Positions 34,935 through 46,515 are shown, numbered from the stretch's first letter. The stretch is DNA of 64,000 nt from Myoxocephalus aenaeus (GCA_038501785.1 JBAMJR010000040.1:2570501-2634500), one strand, 5' to 3'. The notes: generated by a model not told the origin, from the letters alone. Numbers and translations are program-made.

Positions 34935-35720
34935 AAGTCCGTGGCGTCGGTTAACGTGCGTCATGGGTACGCCCCCAAGCCAACACGAAACGATTTGGAC
35001 TCGCCACTACTCGATGGAAACAACACAAACCCATCAAATTTAGTAAGATAGCCATCTGTCTTCTACTCTAATCCACGCATAACAACTGCAGTGCGTGTCT
35101 GCGTTGTGATCCATAGACCAAATAAAAAAATTCTGCGTCAACAAGCTGAGGAAATGTGTGCGTAAAGAAGCTTAAAGTGTGGACGCACCGAATGCTCATT
35201 CTCCAAATATCAATACAGCAAACTATACAATTTAAGTCTTACTAAATAGTACAAATCAAGGTTCAATATTTCACATATAGATGGAACACATTGTTCTTAA
35301 AATACACATAAATAGTTGGTGCGTAATTACGCAGTGCTTATTTGTGGCTGGGAAGCAAATTGCATTCATTTAGTGTGTCATTTCAGTGTTAAGAAGCAAA
35401 TATAATGTATTTATTTTACGAGGTAACAAGTAAACATAACAAAATGTATTAAATATAATGTCTTTACCCAAAATCTTCCCCGTTGAAGTTATTGAGATGT
35501 GTTTGCCTGCTGGATTTCATGTTCCACGCTGAGGTTTTACTGCATTTTATTGTGTGTAATTTGACGAGGTTTGATTATACATCCTTTACATTACATATCC
35601 TTTAAAAATAAATGTGCACATTTAGAACAACGAGGTGCAATACATACATTACTGGCATAGGGGTCAGGCGTGCGTGTATAAAAAAGTGTCCAAAGAGGTA
35701 CAGACTCATATTCCGATCTC

Positions 35721-35758
35721 ATACCCAAGCCACGCTACTTTCAAATAACATCTGCTCT
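35721..35758. promoter_or_regulatory. paralogous upstream block 1, hes2A copy
   Basis: ATACCCAAGCCACGCTA followed by TAACATCTGCT about 0.87 kb upstream of the hes2A ATG. Nearly the same string occurs at 45328-45368, about 0.73 kb upstream of the hes2B ATG, in the same orientation. Retention after duplication, while surrounding bases diverged, suggests a cis-regulatory element. Confidence 0.5.
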
Positions 35759-36155
35759 TGGAATTAGACAACAATAGTTTTGCATATGACGTTGTTATGC
35801 AGTTCTGCCCTGGGGGGGGGGGGGGGGGTCTCTACCTGTATAGGGGGTATCCCGCTGCTACCAACGCCTAATGCAGGGCGGTGGGGGCTGAAATCAGGGG
35901 CTGCGTAACGAGGGAGCGTGTACTCCAATCACAATAGCCACCGCCACGTACCGTGTAATAATAAGCCTGCCGTGTGTTTTAACTTTTTCGGTGTTATGCA
36001 CATTTAGACTATTACCTTGTGGACTTTGTGTATTTAATAACCAAACCATCGTGTCATGTGGCATGAATCAAACTTCCATCTACAGCTTTGAGATTTCAAA
36101 TTTCAAATAAAAAGCTGGAGACTTGACAACCCATCAAATGCCACTGCACTCAGGG

Positions 36156-36193
36156 GAACCACGCGCGCAGCACGCGCCATGGAGACCAGATGG
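36156..36193. promoter_or_regulatory. paralogous upstream block 2, hes2A copy (CACGCGCC + CAGATGG)
   Basis: About 1.3 kb upstream of the hes2A ATG: GGAACCACGCGCGCAGCACG, then CGCCATGG and CCAGATGG. The CACGCGCC box (36171-36178) is a class C Hairy/E(spl) site and CAGATGG (36187-36193) is a proneural-type E-box. The partner block is at 45746-45787. Confidence 0.5.
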
Positions 36194-36347
36194 CTGTCTG
36201 TTACCGAGCCTTCAGCCCCACCCCCAACCTCCCACCATCAACCCCACGCCCAATGAGTACGTACTCCACCTGCACTACACCAGCATCCTGAACAGCCAAT
36301 CTCCCTGTCCCACCATGGATATATCCATATATTATCCATGCGTGCAC

Positions 36348-36363
36348 ACACACACGTGCACAC

Positions 36364-36452
<89 letters not shown>
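36348..36452. repeat. (CA)n microsatellite
   Basis: Interrupted then pure CA run, between upstream blocks 2 and 3 of hes2A. Confidence 0.95.
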
Positions 36453-36454
<2 letters not shown>

Positions 36455-36828
36455 CTACATTGCATATAATTAAGCTCTTTTTCTATAAACTTTACACGCA
36501 CGACACATGATCTCCACGCAGTTTTGGCGTGGGTGCCCCCATCTGCATGCTTCTTATGGCTCCATGTTGTTGTCCAATTGAAACAAACCATTCTCAACCC
36601 CCCTGTTTGAAAACTCTGTTGCAATTGTCTCCTTCAGCTTGGCTCCTGGATATGTTAGCGTCCAAGCTATCAGAAAATGCTTGTTTATTAATATAGTATG
36701 ATGACGAAACACGAAGCTCAGACTGTTCGTGTAGATAAAGATGCTGCATGGTGTGTAAGGTTTATACGAGTATTATGTTAAATACACAGTGGAAAGCGCA
36801 CACGGACAATATTAAACATCGCGATGCT

Positions 36829-36830
<2 letters not shown>

Positions 36831-36914
<84 letters not shown>

Positions 36915-36937
36915 GCTTCCCAATTTGCTTCCCAGCC

Positions 36938-37018
<81 letters not shown>
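36831..37018. repeat. compound (TA)n-(GT)n-spacer-(AT)n microsatellite
   Basis: TA, then ~32 GT units, a 35-bp spacer, then ~36 AT units. It accounts for part of the extra distance between blocks 2 and 3 in the hes2A copy. Confidence 0.95.
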
Positions 37019-37262
37019 TTTATATATATGCCATATATATATATATGTCATATATATGGCAAAGCACGATTGTTACCATCGTGCTTTGCTTCAACAAAGC
37101 CCAGCGCTGCGTGAACCTGAGAGGCACACTTGCTGCACGCGCCCCTCTCCGCGCGCTGCAGGATGGAGGGATGAGGGGGGTTTGGGGGAGGTTCACTTCT
37201 CCGTTTTGCTCTTACGGTTAGAGTCCTCTTTTGTCTTTTCAAACATATTCGGCGTCAGTAAC

Positions 37263-37276
37263 CCATCTGTGCAGGC
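37263..37276. promoter_or_regulatory. paralogous upstream block 3, hes2A copy
   Basis: CCATCTGTGCAGGC, an inverted ACAGATGG E-box with flank, identical over 14 bp to 46502-46515. A CACGCGCC box lies at 37136-37143. Confidence 0.45.
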
Positions 37277-38200
37277 CGGATAACAGGAAGCCTTTGTCTG
37301 AAAATGTTCCGAAACTTCATGCGAATTAAGAGTCACATGCGGGCTGCGGGATGGGGGAGAACCCGCGAGGTGGATCCACCTGACTTTTGTTGCAGCGTGA
37401 TGTGAGCTGAGAGGCTTCGTGTTTGTCTCAGACAATGAGAACACCATATCCAGCTATAACAACTATAAGCAATTGTATTATTGTCGATATGTAACGAAAG
37501 CCATCTTGGTCACGGCGTCGATACACAACACTTTGCCCTGCATGCTTCTTGTGGCAGTAAAATAGGTCAAACTAAGTTATGCAATTATAGCGAAACGAAA
37601 CGTTAATGTTATTTTATGCCAATGCCCTGCAGATTTTTCCTCTATTTGACTGTGGTCATACTTGGATTTTACATTTGATTATCATCAAGATGGTGTGCCT
37701 CGCTGAAATGTTTTCTGCTAAAATAAATACAGAATTCAGTTATGTTATTGTTTTTGTGAGGCTTCATTACTTCTATCAAAATTGAAATGAAATGAAAATT
37801 GAAATTGAATAGAAAACAGGAGAGAAATGAGTTTGATCAAAGTGACATCCATTGAACAAAGCCAACAATGGATTACTGTGTCAGAAGAGTTTCTTGCAAC
37901 AAACTGATTTCCATGTGTCTGTAGTGCAGAGCATCAACTTGGTCGCCACTCATCCGCTCTTTCAACAAATAAGGTTTTAAATGGAGTAAAATAGCATACT
38001 GCAAATCAATAAATGGGTCACCTCAATTATTTTGACTTGTTCAACACTTTTTATCCATTCAAAAGAGAAATACATTTTCTCCTTGCTCTTTGCTCCCAGC
38101 TGAACACGGCTGTATCTCACTTAAACCCATTACTGATCAGAATCAAATGATATAATGTGATGCCAAAATACTCATCCAAATCTATACCCAATAAGCAATA

Positions 38201-38305
38201 CATAATGAATGTTGTGAAAATGATCATGTTTATTTGTTTGTTGCATAAAGAAAAACGTTGTCAGATGCCAAAAGATGTCAAGTATATTAGAACTGGTCAG
38301 TATTA
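38201..38305. repeat. 105-bp direct repeat, left copy
   Basis: Shares GAATGTTGTGAAAA, GATCATGTT, ATTTGTTTGTTGCAT and TTGTCAGATGCCAAAA in order with 42452-42560, at ~85% identity by eye. The two copies bracket the transposon-rich block. Confidence 0.75.
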
Positions 38306-38708
38306 TTCTGAATACTATTAAAGGACCTGCCCAACAATTTAGCATTACCCTTCTACAAAAAATGTAGGAGACTAAAAAGAGAATATTAAAAAAATGAAAA
38401 TCGAAACTCCAAAAACCTACAATTTCCATAATGCAACTCAGCTTTCATTAGACCGCCTCTTAAAAGCAGCTTCTTTTAAATCCTATACCTTCAGTTTGCA
38501 AGGCAGGATGTATCTTAAATGCTTTAAGTCTAAATACAATATCAGGGTAATTTCTTCAAAATGTCAGAACGCTCCCTCCGAAGTCACAGAAGACCACACT
38601 TTTCTTTGTCACATATCGGTCTGTTCTGGAAATGCCGCTTTACAAAACTCTGCACTCTCCATTGTTGTGTTTTGTGTTAAAGGGTTGGCTGGCCCTGATT
38701 GGCTTTAC

Positions 38709-39308
38709 ACAACCCTCCTAAAAATGTCTCCTCCCTGATTACATTTGTGTTTGACGTATTACAAATACGTTAATAATCGTGTGTTTGTGTTATTGTTTTC
38801 TTGCTTTCCCGCTGAATTGAAGGATAATTAAATTTCTAAACTCTTGACCGGCGCCGTGAGGCCGGTAACATCTCCATGGTCTGACTGATATGGATGTGTT
38901 CAGAACATTTCTGACCACATCCAAACATCTTAACTGTACTGGTCATACAGACATGTGATAATATGTCAAACACAACGTACTGGTACAGTTAAGATGTTTG
39001 GATGTGGTCAGAAATGATCTGAACACATCCATATCAGTCAGTATTTGGAAAACCGGATGTTGTGTCCTGTGTCTGCTGCAGCTGATTTGACCATGGAGAT
39101 CCGAGTGTCTGCTGAGTTGACTGCAGTGATATACTGCACTAGATGGAGTTTATCACACACTTTGGGCTGCATTCCCAAACAACCCGACTCAGAGATGACC
39201 GGACCCGGCGCGACGGAGGCTGTTACCGGCCTCACGGCGACGGCCAAGCGGTCTTCAGACCGGACTCTGGTGCGACCGGACCCCGGCGCGCTCACACCGG
39301 CACACTGA
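38709..39308. mobile_element. degenerate copy 2 of the foldback transposon
   Basis: Starts CAACCCTCCTAAAAATG, a deleted form of the copy 1 terminus, then follows its subterminal sequence, inner stem (38881-38939 with 38983-39041) and CpG-rich core, ending where the tandem array begins. The right terminus and 18-bp array are missing. Divergence from copy 1 shows an older insertion. Confidence 0.8.
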
Positions 39309-39673
39309 TCTGCATATCTTTGCAATTTTGTTGAACTAAAGCTGTTTACACTCCAGGAACTTCTTTCTGTTCCTAAAGTGAGTACTGAGCAACAGAAAGA
39401 GCATTAATTTCCTCTGCTCCTCTTCATGCTTCAGTAAGAAATAGCTTTTAAATCAATTATTCTGTAATTGGAGGAAAGCCGATCCAGCTGTCATTATCTT
39501 ATCATGTGATCATATTGTGATCATCATGTGCCCTCTGATTGGGGATTTTATTATTCTCTATTCTAACTTTTGTTTTCTGTTTTGTTCTGATCCATGATAA
39601 TTATATCTTCATACTTCATCTAATTCATTGTAAATCTCTGTTACACTTCTATGTTGTGGATTAGATTAGATTT

Positions 39674-41977
39674 CTGTGGCTTCATAAAGTATTCAGAGCT
39701 TTTTGCTTTTTAAACACTTTATTGGGTTTTATTATGTAAATGTAATGTTAAGCCATCAATCTAGACAAAAAAAACATATTGACAAGGTGAAAGCATGTAT
39801 TTGGATTGTGTTGCAAATGTATTAAAAATCTAAAACTGAAATCTGAAAATATGCAGAACCTTTGCTGTGGCACCCCAACATTGTGATTAGCTGCATCCTA
39901 TTTGTTTTAATTATCCGTGATTAAATGAATTAGAGTCTACCATAGCGAACTGAAATGACCGGAGATAGTTTATAAAGGCGTGTAAAGTCTCACAATTAAT
40001 TCTGCATGTAAGGACACAAACCAAGAACCTCTGTGACAAAAGTGGGGCGAGAAATCGATCAGGACAAGGGTCTAAAACCATTTGTAACGCTTTGAGTGCT
40101 CCCGGGAACACAGCTGCCTCAACAATTGTGAAATGGAAGAAGTTTGGAATCCCAAGGACTCTTGGACCATCCGGCCCAAACTGAGTAACCGGACAAGAAG
40201 AGTCATAGTAAGGGAGGTGACCAAGAACCCAACAGGCCTTTATGGTTGAGTGGCTCGATGGAAGCCTCTTGAATGAAAAGGCATCTGACAGCCGGCTTGG
40301 AGTTTGCCAAAAGCCATCTGTGGGACCCGTTTTCCTTTTTTATCAAAAGAAAAATGATACGATTCATTATTTTTTCAAACTCAGACTCGTTGGCCTTGGC
40401 TCATTTTCTGTGAAGAACATAAATCAGAACACAATGACCAGATACTTACAGTAACTTTGAAGAAGAGGATGTGATTGAGCATCAGCTAGTTCCAAAATGA
40501 AGATGAGCACCAGGACCAGCTCTGAGCTCAGGGTTCTATGCTCTGATCTCAGGGTTTTGCTCTGACCTCAGGGTGTTCTAACCTCAAGGTTGCTCTGATC
40601 TCAGGGTTCTATGCTCTGATCCCAGGGTATATGCTCTGACCTCAGGGTTCTGATCCCAGGGTTCTATGCTCTGATTCCAGGGTATGCTCTGACCTCAGGG
40701 TTCTATGCTATGACCTCAGGGTTCTCTGATCTCAGGGTTCTATGCTCTTACCTTGGGGTTCTATGCTCTGATCTCAGGGTTCTATGCTCTAATAGCAAGG
40801 TTCTATGCTCTGACCTCAGGGTTCTACACTCTGATAGCAAGGTTCTATGTTCTGTCCTCAAGGTTTTATGCTCTGACCTCAGCTAGTTCCAAAATGAAGA
40901 CCAGCCCCAGGACCAGCCCGTCAGCAACCAGCAAGTGAAGAAATATGGATATAAAAAAATTGTGAAATGGAATGGTCTTCTTGAATAAAGATCTGGGTTG
41001 CCTGCGATGCCACTTCCTCGTATGCTTGGAACTTACACGTCTACACAGGGAAGCCTGATGGAGGAGCCCTCAGAAAAATAAAGGAATGAGAGTTGTCCTG
41101 GACATGACTCAGGGACTCAAAAGCTGGGACAGGAGCTCCTAAAGAGGAAGCTGAACACGGTGGGAACGATACGGAAAAAACAGTTTGAGCTCCACCCCAG
41201 CTGCTGACTACACAGAACAGGCCAGTCAACTCTTCCAAGTTTGTATGTGCCAAAGAAAGGCAAGAATGTGGTACTCATGAGGATACACAGGTATGGGAGA
41301 ATATGTGGCCAGGAGCATGACTCATATCTTGATTATAATTGATTTTCTTTTTTTATAGGTATAAGTAGCACATTAATTCATAAATATTATCAACAAAGGT
41401 AAAGGGCAAATATTATATGCTGTTTGTATTGCTTGTAATTGGGATGAAGTAAACATCTGTTGAGCATTTTAACATAAAATGTGTGATTCTGTTGAATTAA
41501 AAACCCCAAAATGCAGCGAGTCCATCACCAAATACCATCTGGTGAAGCATAGTGGTGGCAGCCTCATGCTATGATGGTGCTTCTCAGAGACAGGGAAGAC
41601 TGGTCCGAACTTAAGGAAGGATGAATGAGCCCAATACAGCAAAGGGAACCTATAGAGCAACAATAACCCTGAAGGGGCATTGGGACGAGTCATAGACGCG
41701 GTGTGCAAAACATGTGGAGTCACCCAAGAAGACTCAAAGCGTCATTGCTAAAAGGGCTTCAAAGTATTAAATAAGTGACTACTCTGTAAATGAGATGTTT
41801 CAGGTTTTGATGTGTAATACATTTGTAAATAAATTAAAAAACATATTTTCATTCTATCATTATTGGTTATTGAGTGTAGATTGATGAGCAAAAATGGTAA
41901 CTTTAACCATTTAAAACTACAGTATACACCAGAGCGAAAAAAGTGAAGGGCTCTGAATTTTTGCTGAGGGCACTGTA
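39674..41977. pseudogene. Tc1/mariner-like transposon relic interrupted by an insert
   Basis: The left end carries AAAGTATTCAGAGCTTTTTG and the right end AAAGTGAAGGGCTCTGAATT, the inverted termini of a Tc1-like family widespread in fish. The left internal part has transposase remnants (TGGAAGAAGTTTGGAATCCC, GGAGTTTGCCAAAAGCCATC). The right part has GTGAAGCATAGTGGTGGCAG, followed by CCTCATGCTATG. The middle of the transposase (~40341-41505) is replaced by unrelated sequence with a minisatellite. Frameshifts and the gap make it inactive. Confidence 0.75.
40521..40878. repeat. degenerate ~21-bp minisatellite (GGTTCTATGCTCTGACCTCA)
   Basis: About 17-20 irregular units of the pattern GGTTCTATGCTCTGACCTCA(G), some shortened. 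It is flanked by a direct repeat beginning CAGCTAGTTCCAAAATGAAG at 40482-40520 and 40879-40917. It lies within the insert that splits the Tc1-like transposon. Confidence 0.85.
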
Positions 41978-42451
41978 AACACTTTTGTCCAGAGTGCATT
42001 TAACCTCCACAGAACAACTTAAAAAATTAAAACAAATACAAATATGTTCACATGCCCGTGTACGTTGAGAGGTTCCTTCTTAGTTTAACTATAACGTAAG
42101 AGATGTAGGACAAGACCCACAAAGAGGGAGTTTGTATACGTTCATGAGATACCCACGAGATACCTCAGGGTGCTGAAGACATGAGGACAGTGGATTTTGT
42201 CCTCCATTGCTTCCATTTCCATTATCAGTGACCTTTTCGCACCGACTATCATACGTTTTCATATATATACCATTCCTCATAGGAAGCCAGTGGTTTTGTC
42301 AGTTCATCTCAGTTCAGTCTAACAGTCAACCTGGGCAGACATAATATGTGCCTAATAGGGCTTCATCTAGATATATTTTTTCTAGATGTTGTCCATTCAG
42401 CAATTCTACAAGATCCAAGATGCAGTCTAAAGACAGTGTATAACCATTATA

Positions 42452-42560
42452 TCATGAATGTTGTGAAAAGGATCATGTTCATTTGTTTGTTGCATTAAAA
42501 AAAACCTTGTCAGATGCCAAAATATGCCTTAAAGTCAAGTATTAGAACAGGTCAGTATTC
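42452..42560. repeat. 105-bp direct repeat, right copy
   Basis: Partner of 38201-38305 in the same orientation. It lies ~0.75 kb beyond the hes2B poly(A) signal. Confidence 0.75.
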
Positions 42561-43313
42561 TGCCCATGTTCAACAACATGTTAAAAAGTTTTATTAGAAT
42601 TATACATTCATAATAGCTAATGCAGTTGGTGCTCTAGACTAAATGCATGTATAAACGGTGCCCTTCACTGATCGAGGCTTTTGAATATGGCTTATATCCT
42701 AAAGTCTAGGGAGGAGGACATCATTAAGATTACTTTTTTTAAGTGGTTTATGGAAAAGAAAACGCAATAATAAACATCTAAAGGCTGTATGATCATCTAG
42801 TATAAATAATAAATACATGGTAGATTGAAGTACTAATTTACAATATACTTTTATAAAAAGTGTTCAATTAAGATTTCAGATAAACAACCTTAATGTGTTA
42901 TTATACTGAGATGTAAAATAGGCAGGGATATGATTACTTATTACGTAAATGTTACATTATTGTAAAATGACTGAGAAACCAGGGTGTTTTGGGTGACGTC
43001 AAATGTGTGATGGTAATTCCCAACCGCAGTCATCTCAGTGTGTGTCCCATCCCACGACCAGTTCAACTTTTTCCCACCAAATTGGCGGCAACTGGGGAGG
43101 CATCTCCTCACATCTGCAACAATAGAGCAGCTGCTCATCTGCATCAATGGGCTCAGGCTGACCTCTGGCTTTATGCGTTTCCGCGCCCTTTTCATTCCTT
43201 TCATATTACTGAGATCCCCCGAATAAGACGTCTGGGTTTCATGATAACTTCGAGATCGTTGGAACACCACAAAATCAAAAGATCAAACAACAGCAATATT
43301 CGAGAAATGTACA

Positions 43314-43319
43314 TTTATT
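43314..43319 (-). terminator. candidate polyadenylation signal of hes2B
   Basis: AATAAA on the minus strand about 450 bp after the hes2B stop codon, a similar spacing to that of copy A. Usage is inferred. Confidence 0.4.
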
Positions 43320-43769
43320 GAAAAGCTTTTGTCGACAACAAAACATTTGAAGTGTCACAAAACATGTTTTTTTAATATATACACATAACGCCAATGAATA
43401 ACATAATCCTATTTAACACATAGTGTTTACAGACTATTCTTTTGCACAGACCAAAATACTTTTAAGTCCATCGTGCAAACCTCAAACAAAATAACCCTTG
43501 GGGTTTTACAAAAGTGTTGTCTACAACCCATATCTTTGAAACCCCAAAGAGGATTGCATTTTAAAAAGCTCAAAGACTTCAGTCTCTCTAAGATCTGTGC
43601 TCGTGCTCTCTGGCATTACACGCGAAATGAGCTAAATGCTGAATTAAATAATTGTTCAGTGCAGCAACTCCAACCATTCTTGATCGCTCGGACTATACGG
43701 CATATACAAATATAGCATGAATAACATCACAAAATAAATAACACGCATGAGGTCGAATGTCCATCTAAT

Positions 43770-44594
43770 CTACCAAGGTCTCCACATGGCATCGTTGACC
43801 GCCTGAGGTCCTGACTGCGCTCTGCTGGGAGCCACTGCGCCGCTGCCGCTACGGGACTGGCTCTCCGTCCTGGAGCTGAAGCTGGATTTGAGGCTCAGGA
43901 GTCTTTGTTGGATCTGAGGGAGGGTCCTGGAGCTCTGAGCGCAGCAGTTCAGGCAGGTCGGGGTGACGGTGGCGGACATGGACTGCTGGACGAACTCGTT
44001 CACCCGCTGACACGCGTCTTGGTCCAGACTCGTTTTGGGAAGCAGAGTGGAGACGCGCTGCAGGCAGGCTTTGTAGCCTTCTTTGTAACTGTCTGCGGAA
44101 TCTGGAGGGAAAAGAGATTTGGTCAGTGACTTGAATTCCATGTGTAGAACCGCAATCTCAGATAAGATGGTGTGTGCGATGCATTTCATTTATAGTTCAG
44201 GAGATGATGCGTACCTTTGACTGGAGTGGAAGGAAGCTCTCTGAGGAAGCGGACGGTCATTTCCAGAATATCAGCTTTCTCCAGCTTGGAGTAGCGTGCG
44301 TTGTCTTTGCCAACCAGAGGAAGAATCAAGCTTTTCAAATGACTGAGACTGTCGTTGATACGAGCGCGTCTTTTCTTCTCAAGCAAGGGTTTAAGAGTCT
44401 GGAAGAAATAAGGAAAACACGTTAATCAGCTGCACTTTTAAAAGGATCAAATGAGAAAACATTTCCAGTAACGTATAAACGCATAGTATCTCTCTTCATC
44501 TTACCTTTCTCAGTTCGTTGGCTTGTTTTCTCTGGGCCACGGTGGACCTGGCAGCGAGAGGCTGGTCGGCCTCGGTACTGATGCTGGGACTCAT
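43770..44594 (-). CDS. hes2: Hes2-type bHLH-Orange transcriptional repressor, copy B
   Basis: Minus-strand exons 44594-44505, 44398-44215 and 44101-43770 give a 201-aa protein. Residues 1-30 begin MSPSISTEAD. The bHLH (~31-90) shows KPLLEKKRRARIN and SKLEKADILEMTVRFL. The Orange domain starts SYKEGYKACLQRV, and the protein ends WRPW, the Groucho/TLE docking tetrapeptide. It is the tandem paralogue of the gene ~9.8 kb away, in the same orientation. Two peculiarities stand out. Exons 2 and 3 of the usual Hes structure are fused, with LVGKD running straight into NARYSKLEK. The last exon is almost identical to that of copy A, although the N-terminal and bHLH exons have diverged. It probably acts as a homo- or heterodimeric repressor at N-box/class C sites. 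Identity to the HES2 subfamily is confident; the fine teleost name is not. Confidence 0.92.
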
Positions 44595-44687
44595 TTTCGT
44601 TTGCTGCTTGTTGTTGTGCTTTTGGAGGGGAGATGCTTGCTCTTGGAGCTGCTGGGCTGAAAGTGTGCCGCAGAGTTGGAGAGCCCT

Positions 44688-44697
44688 CCTATTTATG
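44688..44697 (-). promoter_or_regulatory. TATA box of hes2B with upstream N-box-like site
   Basis: The minus strand reads CATAAATAGG about 94 bp upstream of the ATG. Upstream, the plus strand has GGGCGGGAACACAAG at 44718-44732, combining a GC box and a CACAAG (N-box type) hexamer. N-boxes are classic targets for Hes autorepression. The TATA call is supported by its conservation in copy A; the N-box role is inference. Confidence 0.55.
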
Positions 44698-45327
44698 TGG
44701 CCCCGGCGCGTCAGAGGGGCGGGAACACAAGCCATTGCGCGGGGGGGTTGGCACCAGGGGGCCGATGCCTTGGGGAGATGAGCGGAGCTCCAGTCTGGAC
44801 CATCTGGTCCCTCTGGGACCCTGCCTCTATACCGCTGGTATGCGGAGGTCCGAGATGATGTCGCACTTTATTGCGTTTAAAATGTAAAGCTTTAACGTTC
44901 ATCCAAGATCCACTTCGCATACAAGACATATAATGATGCTGTTTTTCTAGCAGATTATATCATGAGTTACTCTTTTGTAATATTAAGTAAGCATTGCTTC
45001 TTTATTTACCTCCATGGCTTTGTGGTTAAATGTACCCTATGTTTATTACCCATTTTATTATTACTGATATTGTTTTTGCATTGATCATTTCTACAAATGA
45101 GACGCCAAATGTCTTAATAAAAGTTTAATGAGATAAGCATGAAAGTTGGACTACTATGAATGAACAATTACCAAAGTTAGATGCACATAAGCAAAATATA
45201 CGTATATTCAGTCAGTTTATTTATGCTTATGAGCTCGATTTGCCAATCTGCCACAATAAAAGAACCTGGACCTGATGAGTGATTCTGACGTGACAGGACT
45301 AATCTATTCCTACAATAAATAAAGCAG

Positions 45328-45368
45328 ATACCCAAGCGACGCTATGTATGGATTAACATCTGCTTGTG
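45328..45368. promoter_or_regulatory. paralogous upstream block 1, hes2B copy
   Basis: ATACCCAAGCGACGCTA followed by TTAACATCTGCTTG, the partner of 35721-35758. It contains an inverted E-box, CATCTG. Confidence 0.5.
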
Positions 45369-45745
45369 CACCCTCAGCAGATTGTTTCCAATGCAACAAC
45401 ATGGTGTTTACCTGGAGCAGTGGGGGAGGAGACAGAGTGACGTGTCAACCTGCAACACACGCAATGTGGTGCGTGCATTCGCGTATGGACGTACATGTGC
45501 ACGTGCATACACACACAGAGGAGTCCTGCAGTACACAAGCCGCTCTAACACAACACGGTGAGGAATAGGATAGAATATGATTCAGACAAACTGGACATCT
45601 TTTGAAGTGACACGCTCTTATAAACTACAATATTACACATAACGTAGATATTAAAAACGTCAAATTAAATGTAGACATCCTCAAAGACTTTCCGCAGTCT
45701 CTGCTGCTGGCCATTAAACCACACAGTGCAGTGAGCTGCCTGTAG

Positions 45746-45787
45746 GGTTCACGCGCTCGGCACGCGCCACAACCGCGCAACAGATGG
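45746..45787. promoter_or_regulatory. paralogous upstream block 2, hes2B copy (GGCACGCGCC + ACAGATGG)
   Basis: GGTTCACGCGC, then GGCACGCGCC at 45759-45768 and GCGCAACAGATGG at 45775-45787, about 1.2 kb upstream of the hes2B ATG. Order and spacing of the two motif types match the hes2A copy (start-to-start distance 20 versus 16 bp). Confidence 0.5.
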
Positions 45788-46501
45788 AACCCCAACCCCC
45801 CCCTTCCTCTCATCTTTCGTCTCTACACTCCAGACACACCCCCTCTTCTGTTTCCCACTGCTGCGCCACTCCGCTGCTGGTCCCATCAGCATCCCGGCTC
45901 ATCATCAATGTGCTTCCACTACGTTTTTCGTCTTTTTTGGAGGGGGGAGGTTTTGGTAGACACAATGGCACAGTTATGCCCTATATACGTTAATACAAAG
46001 CAGACCAAGTCACACACAAAAACACTGCAACAAGATGTTATATTGACGTCCTAATACGATACATTAACAGCAAAGACAAAATGAAACTATATGTTAGATA
46101 AACTCTTTAATAAGCACATAATGCTACTGAAGCCCTTCCAATCTCAAGGCTTAGGGGAATATAAAGAGCGGGAACATGCTCAACACACTGAAAGATCAGT
46201 TACATTTCAGTTGATGTGTATTTACATTATGGAAACAGATATGTACTTCAACACGGTCTTATCATTTTGGTAAAGATAATGTTGCTCCTCGTTTGCAAGC
46301 TGTCCTGCTCTAGCTTGAGGGGTTTCAACCCTCTCTCTCCTTTTTTTCAAGCATTATAGATGTACGCGTGCTTCCCCATGGGGCCCCAAATAACTGCCAT
46401 CAAGTCCAGTCTGGGAACTATAGCCCTTAGAGAAAAAAACTCAAAAAGTGCACGAGGGGCTTCGGTTGGGACCCTTTTTGTCCTGGTTTCCGCGTGGGTC
46501 T

Positions 46502-46515
46502 CCATCTGTGCAGGC
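46502..46515. promoter_or_regulatory. paralogous upstream block 3, hes2B copy
   Basis: CCATCTGTGCAGGC about 1.9 kb upstream of the hes2B ATG, the partner of 37263-37276. Both are followed within ~25 bp by a CCTTTGT string. Confidence 0.45.

Larger units (their letters stand above)
34935..43313. other. hes2A-hes2B intergenic region
   Basis: 8.4 kb without a recognised functional gene. From left to right: blocks conserved with the hes2B upstream region (35.72, 36.17, 37.26 kb), microsatellites (36.36-37.02 kb), a 105-bp direct repeat (38.2 kb), a degenerate foldback element (38.7-39.3 kb), a Tc1-like transposon relic with a minisatellite insert (39.67-41.98 kb), the second direct repeat (42.45 kb) and a GC-richer stretch at 42.97-43.27 kb that is open in both directions and may be regulatory. 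Confidence 0.75.

Noticed and set aside
42941..43321. Overlapping 109/110-codon frames on both strands downstream of hes2B
   Set aside because: Both strands are open, neither frame looks like a known protein, and the block is GC-richer; more likely non-coding regulatory sequence.
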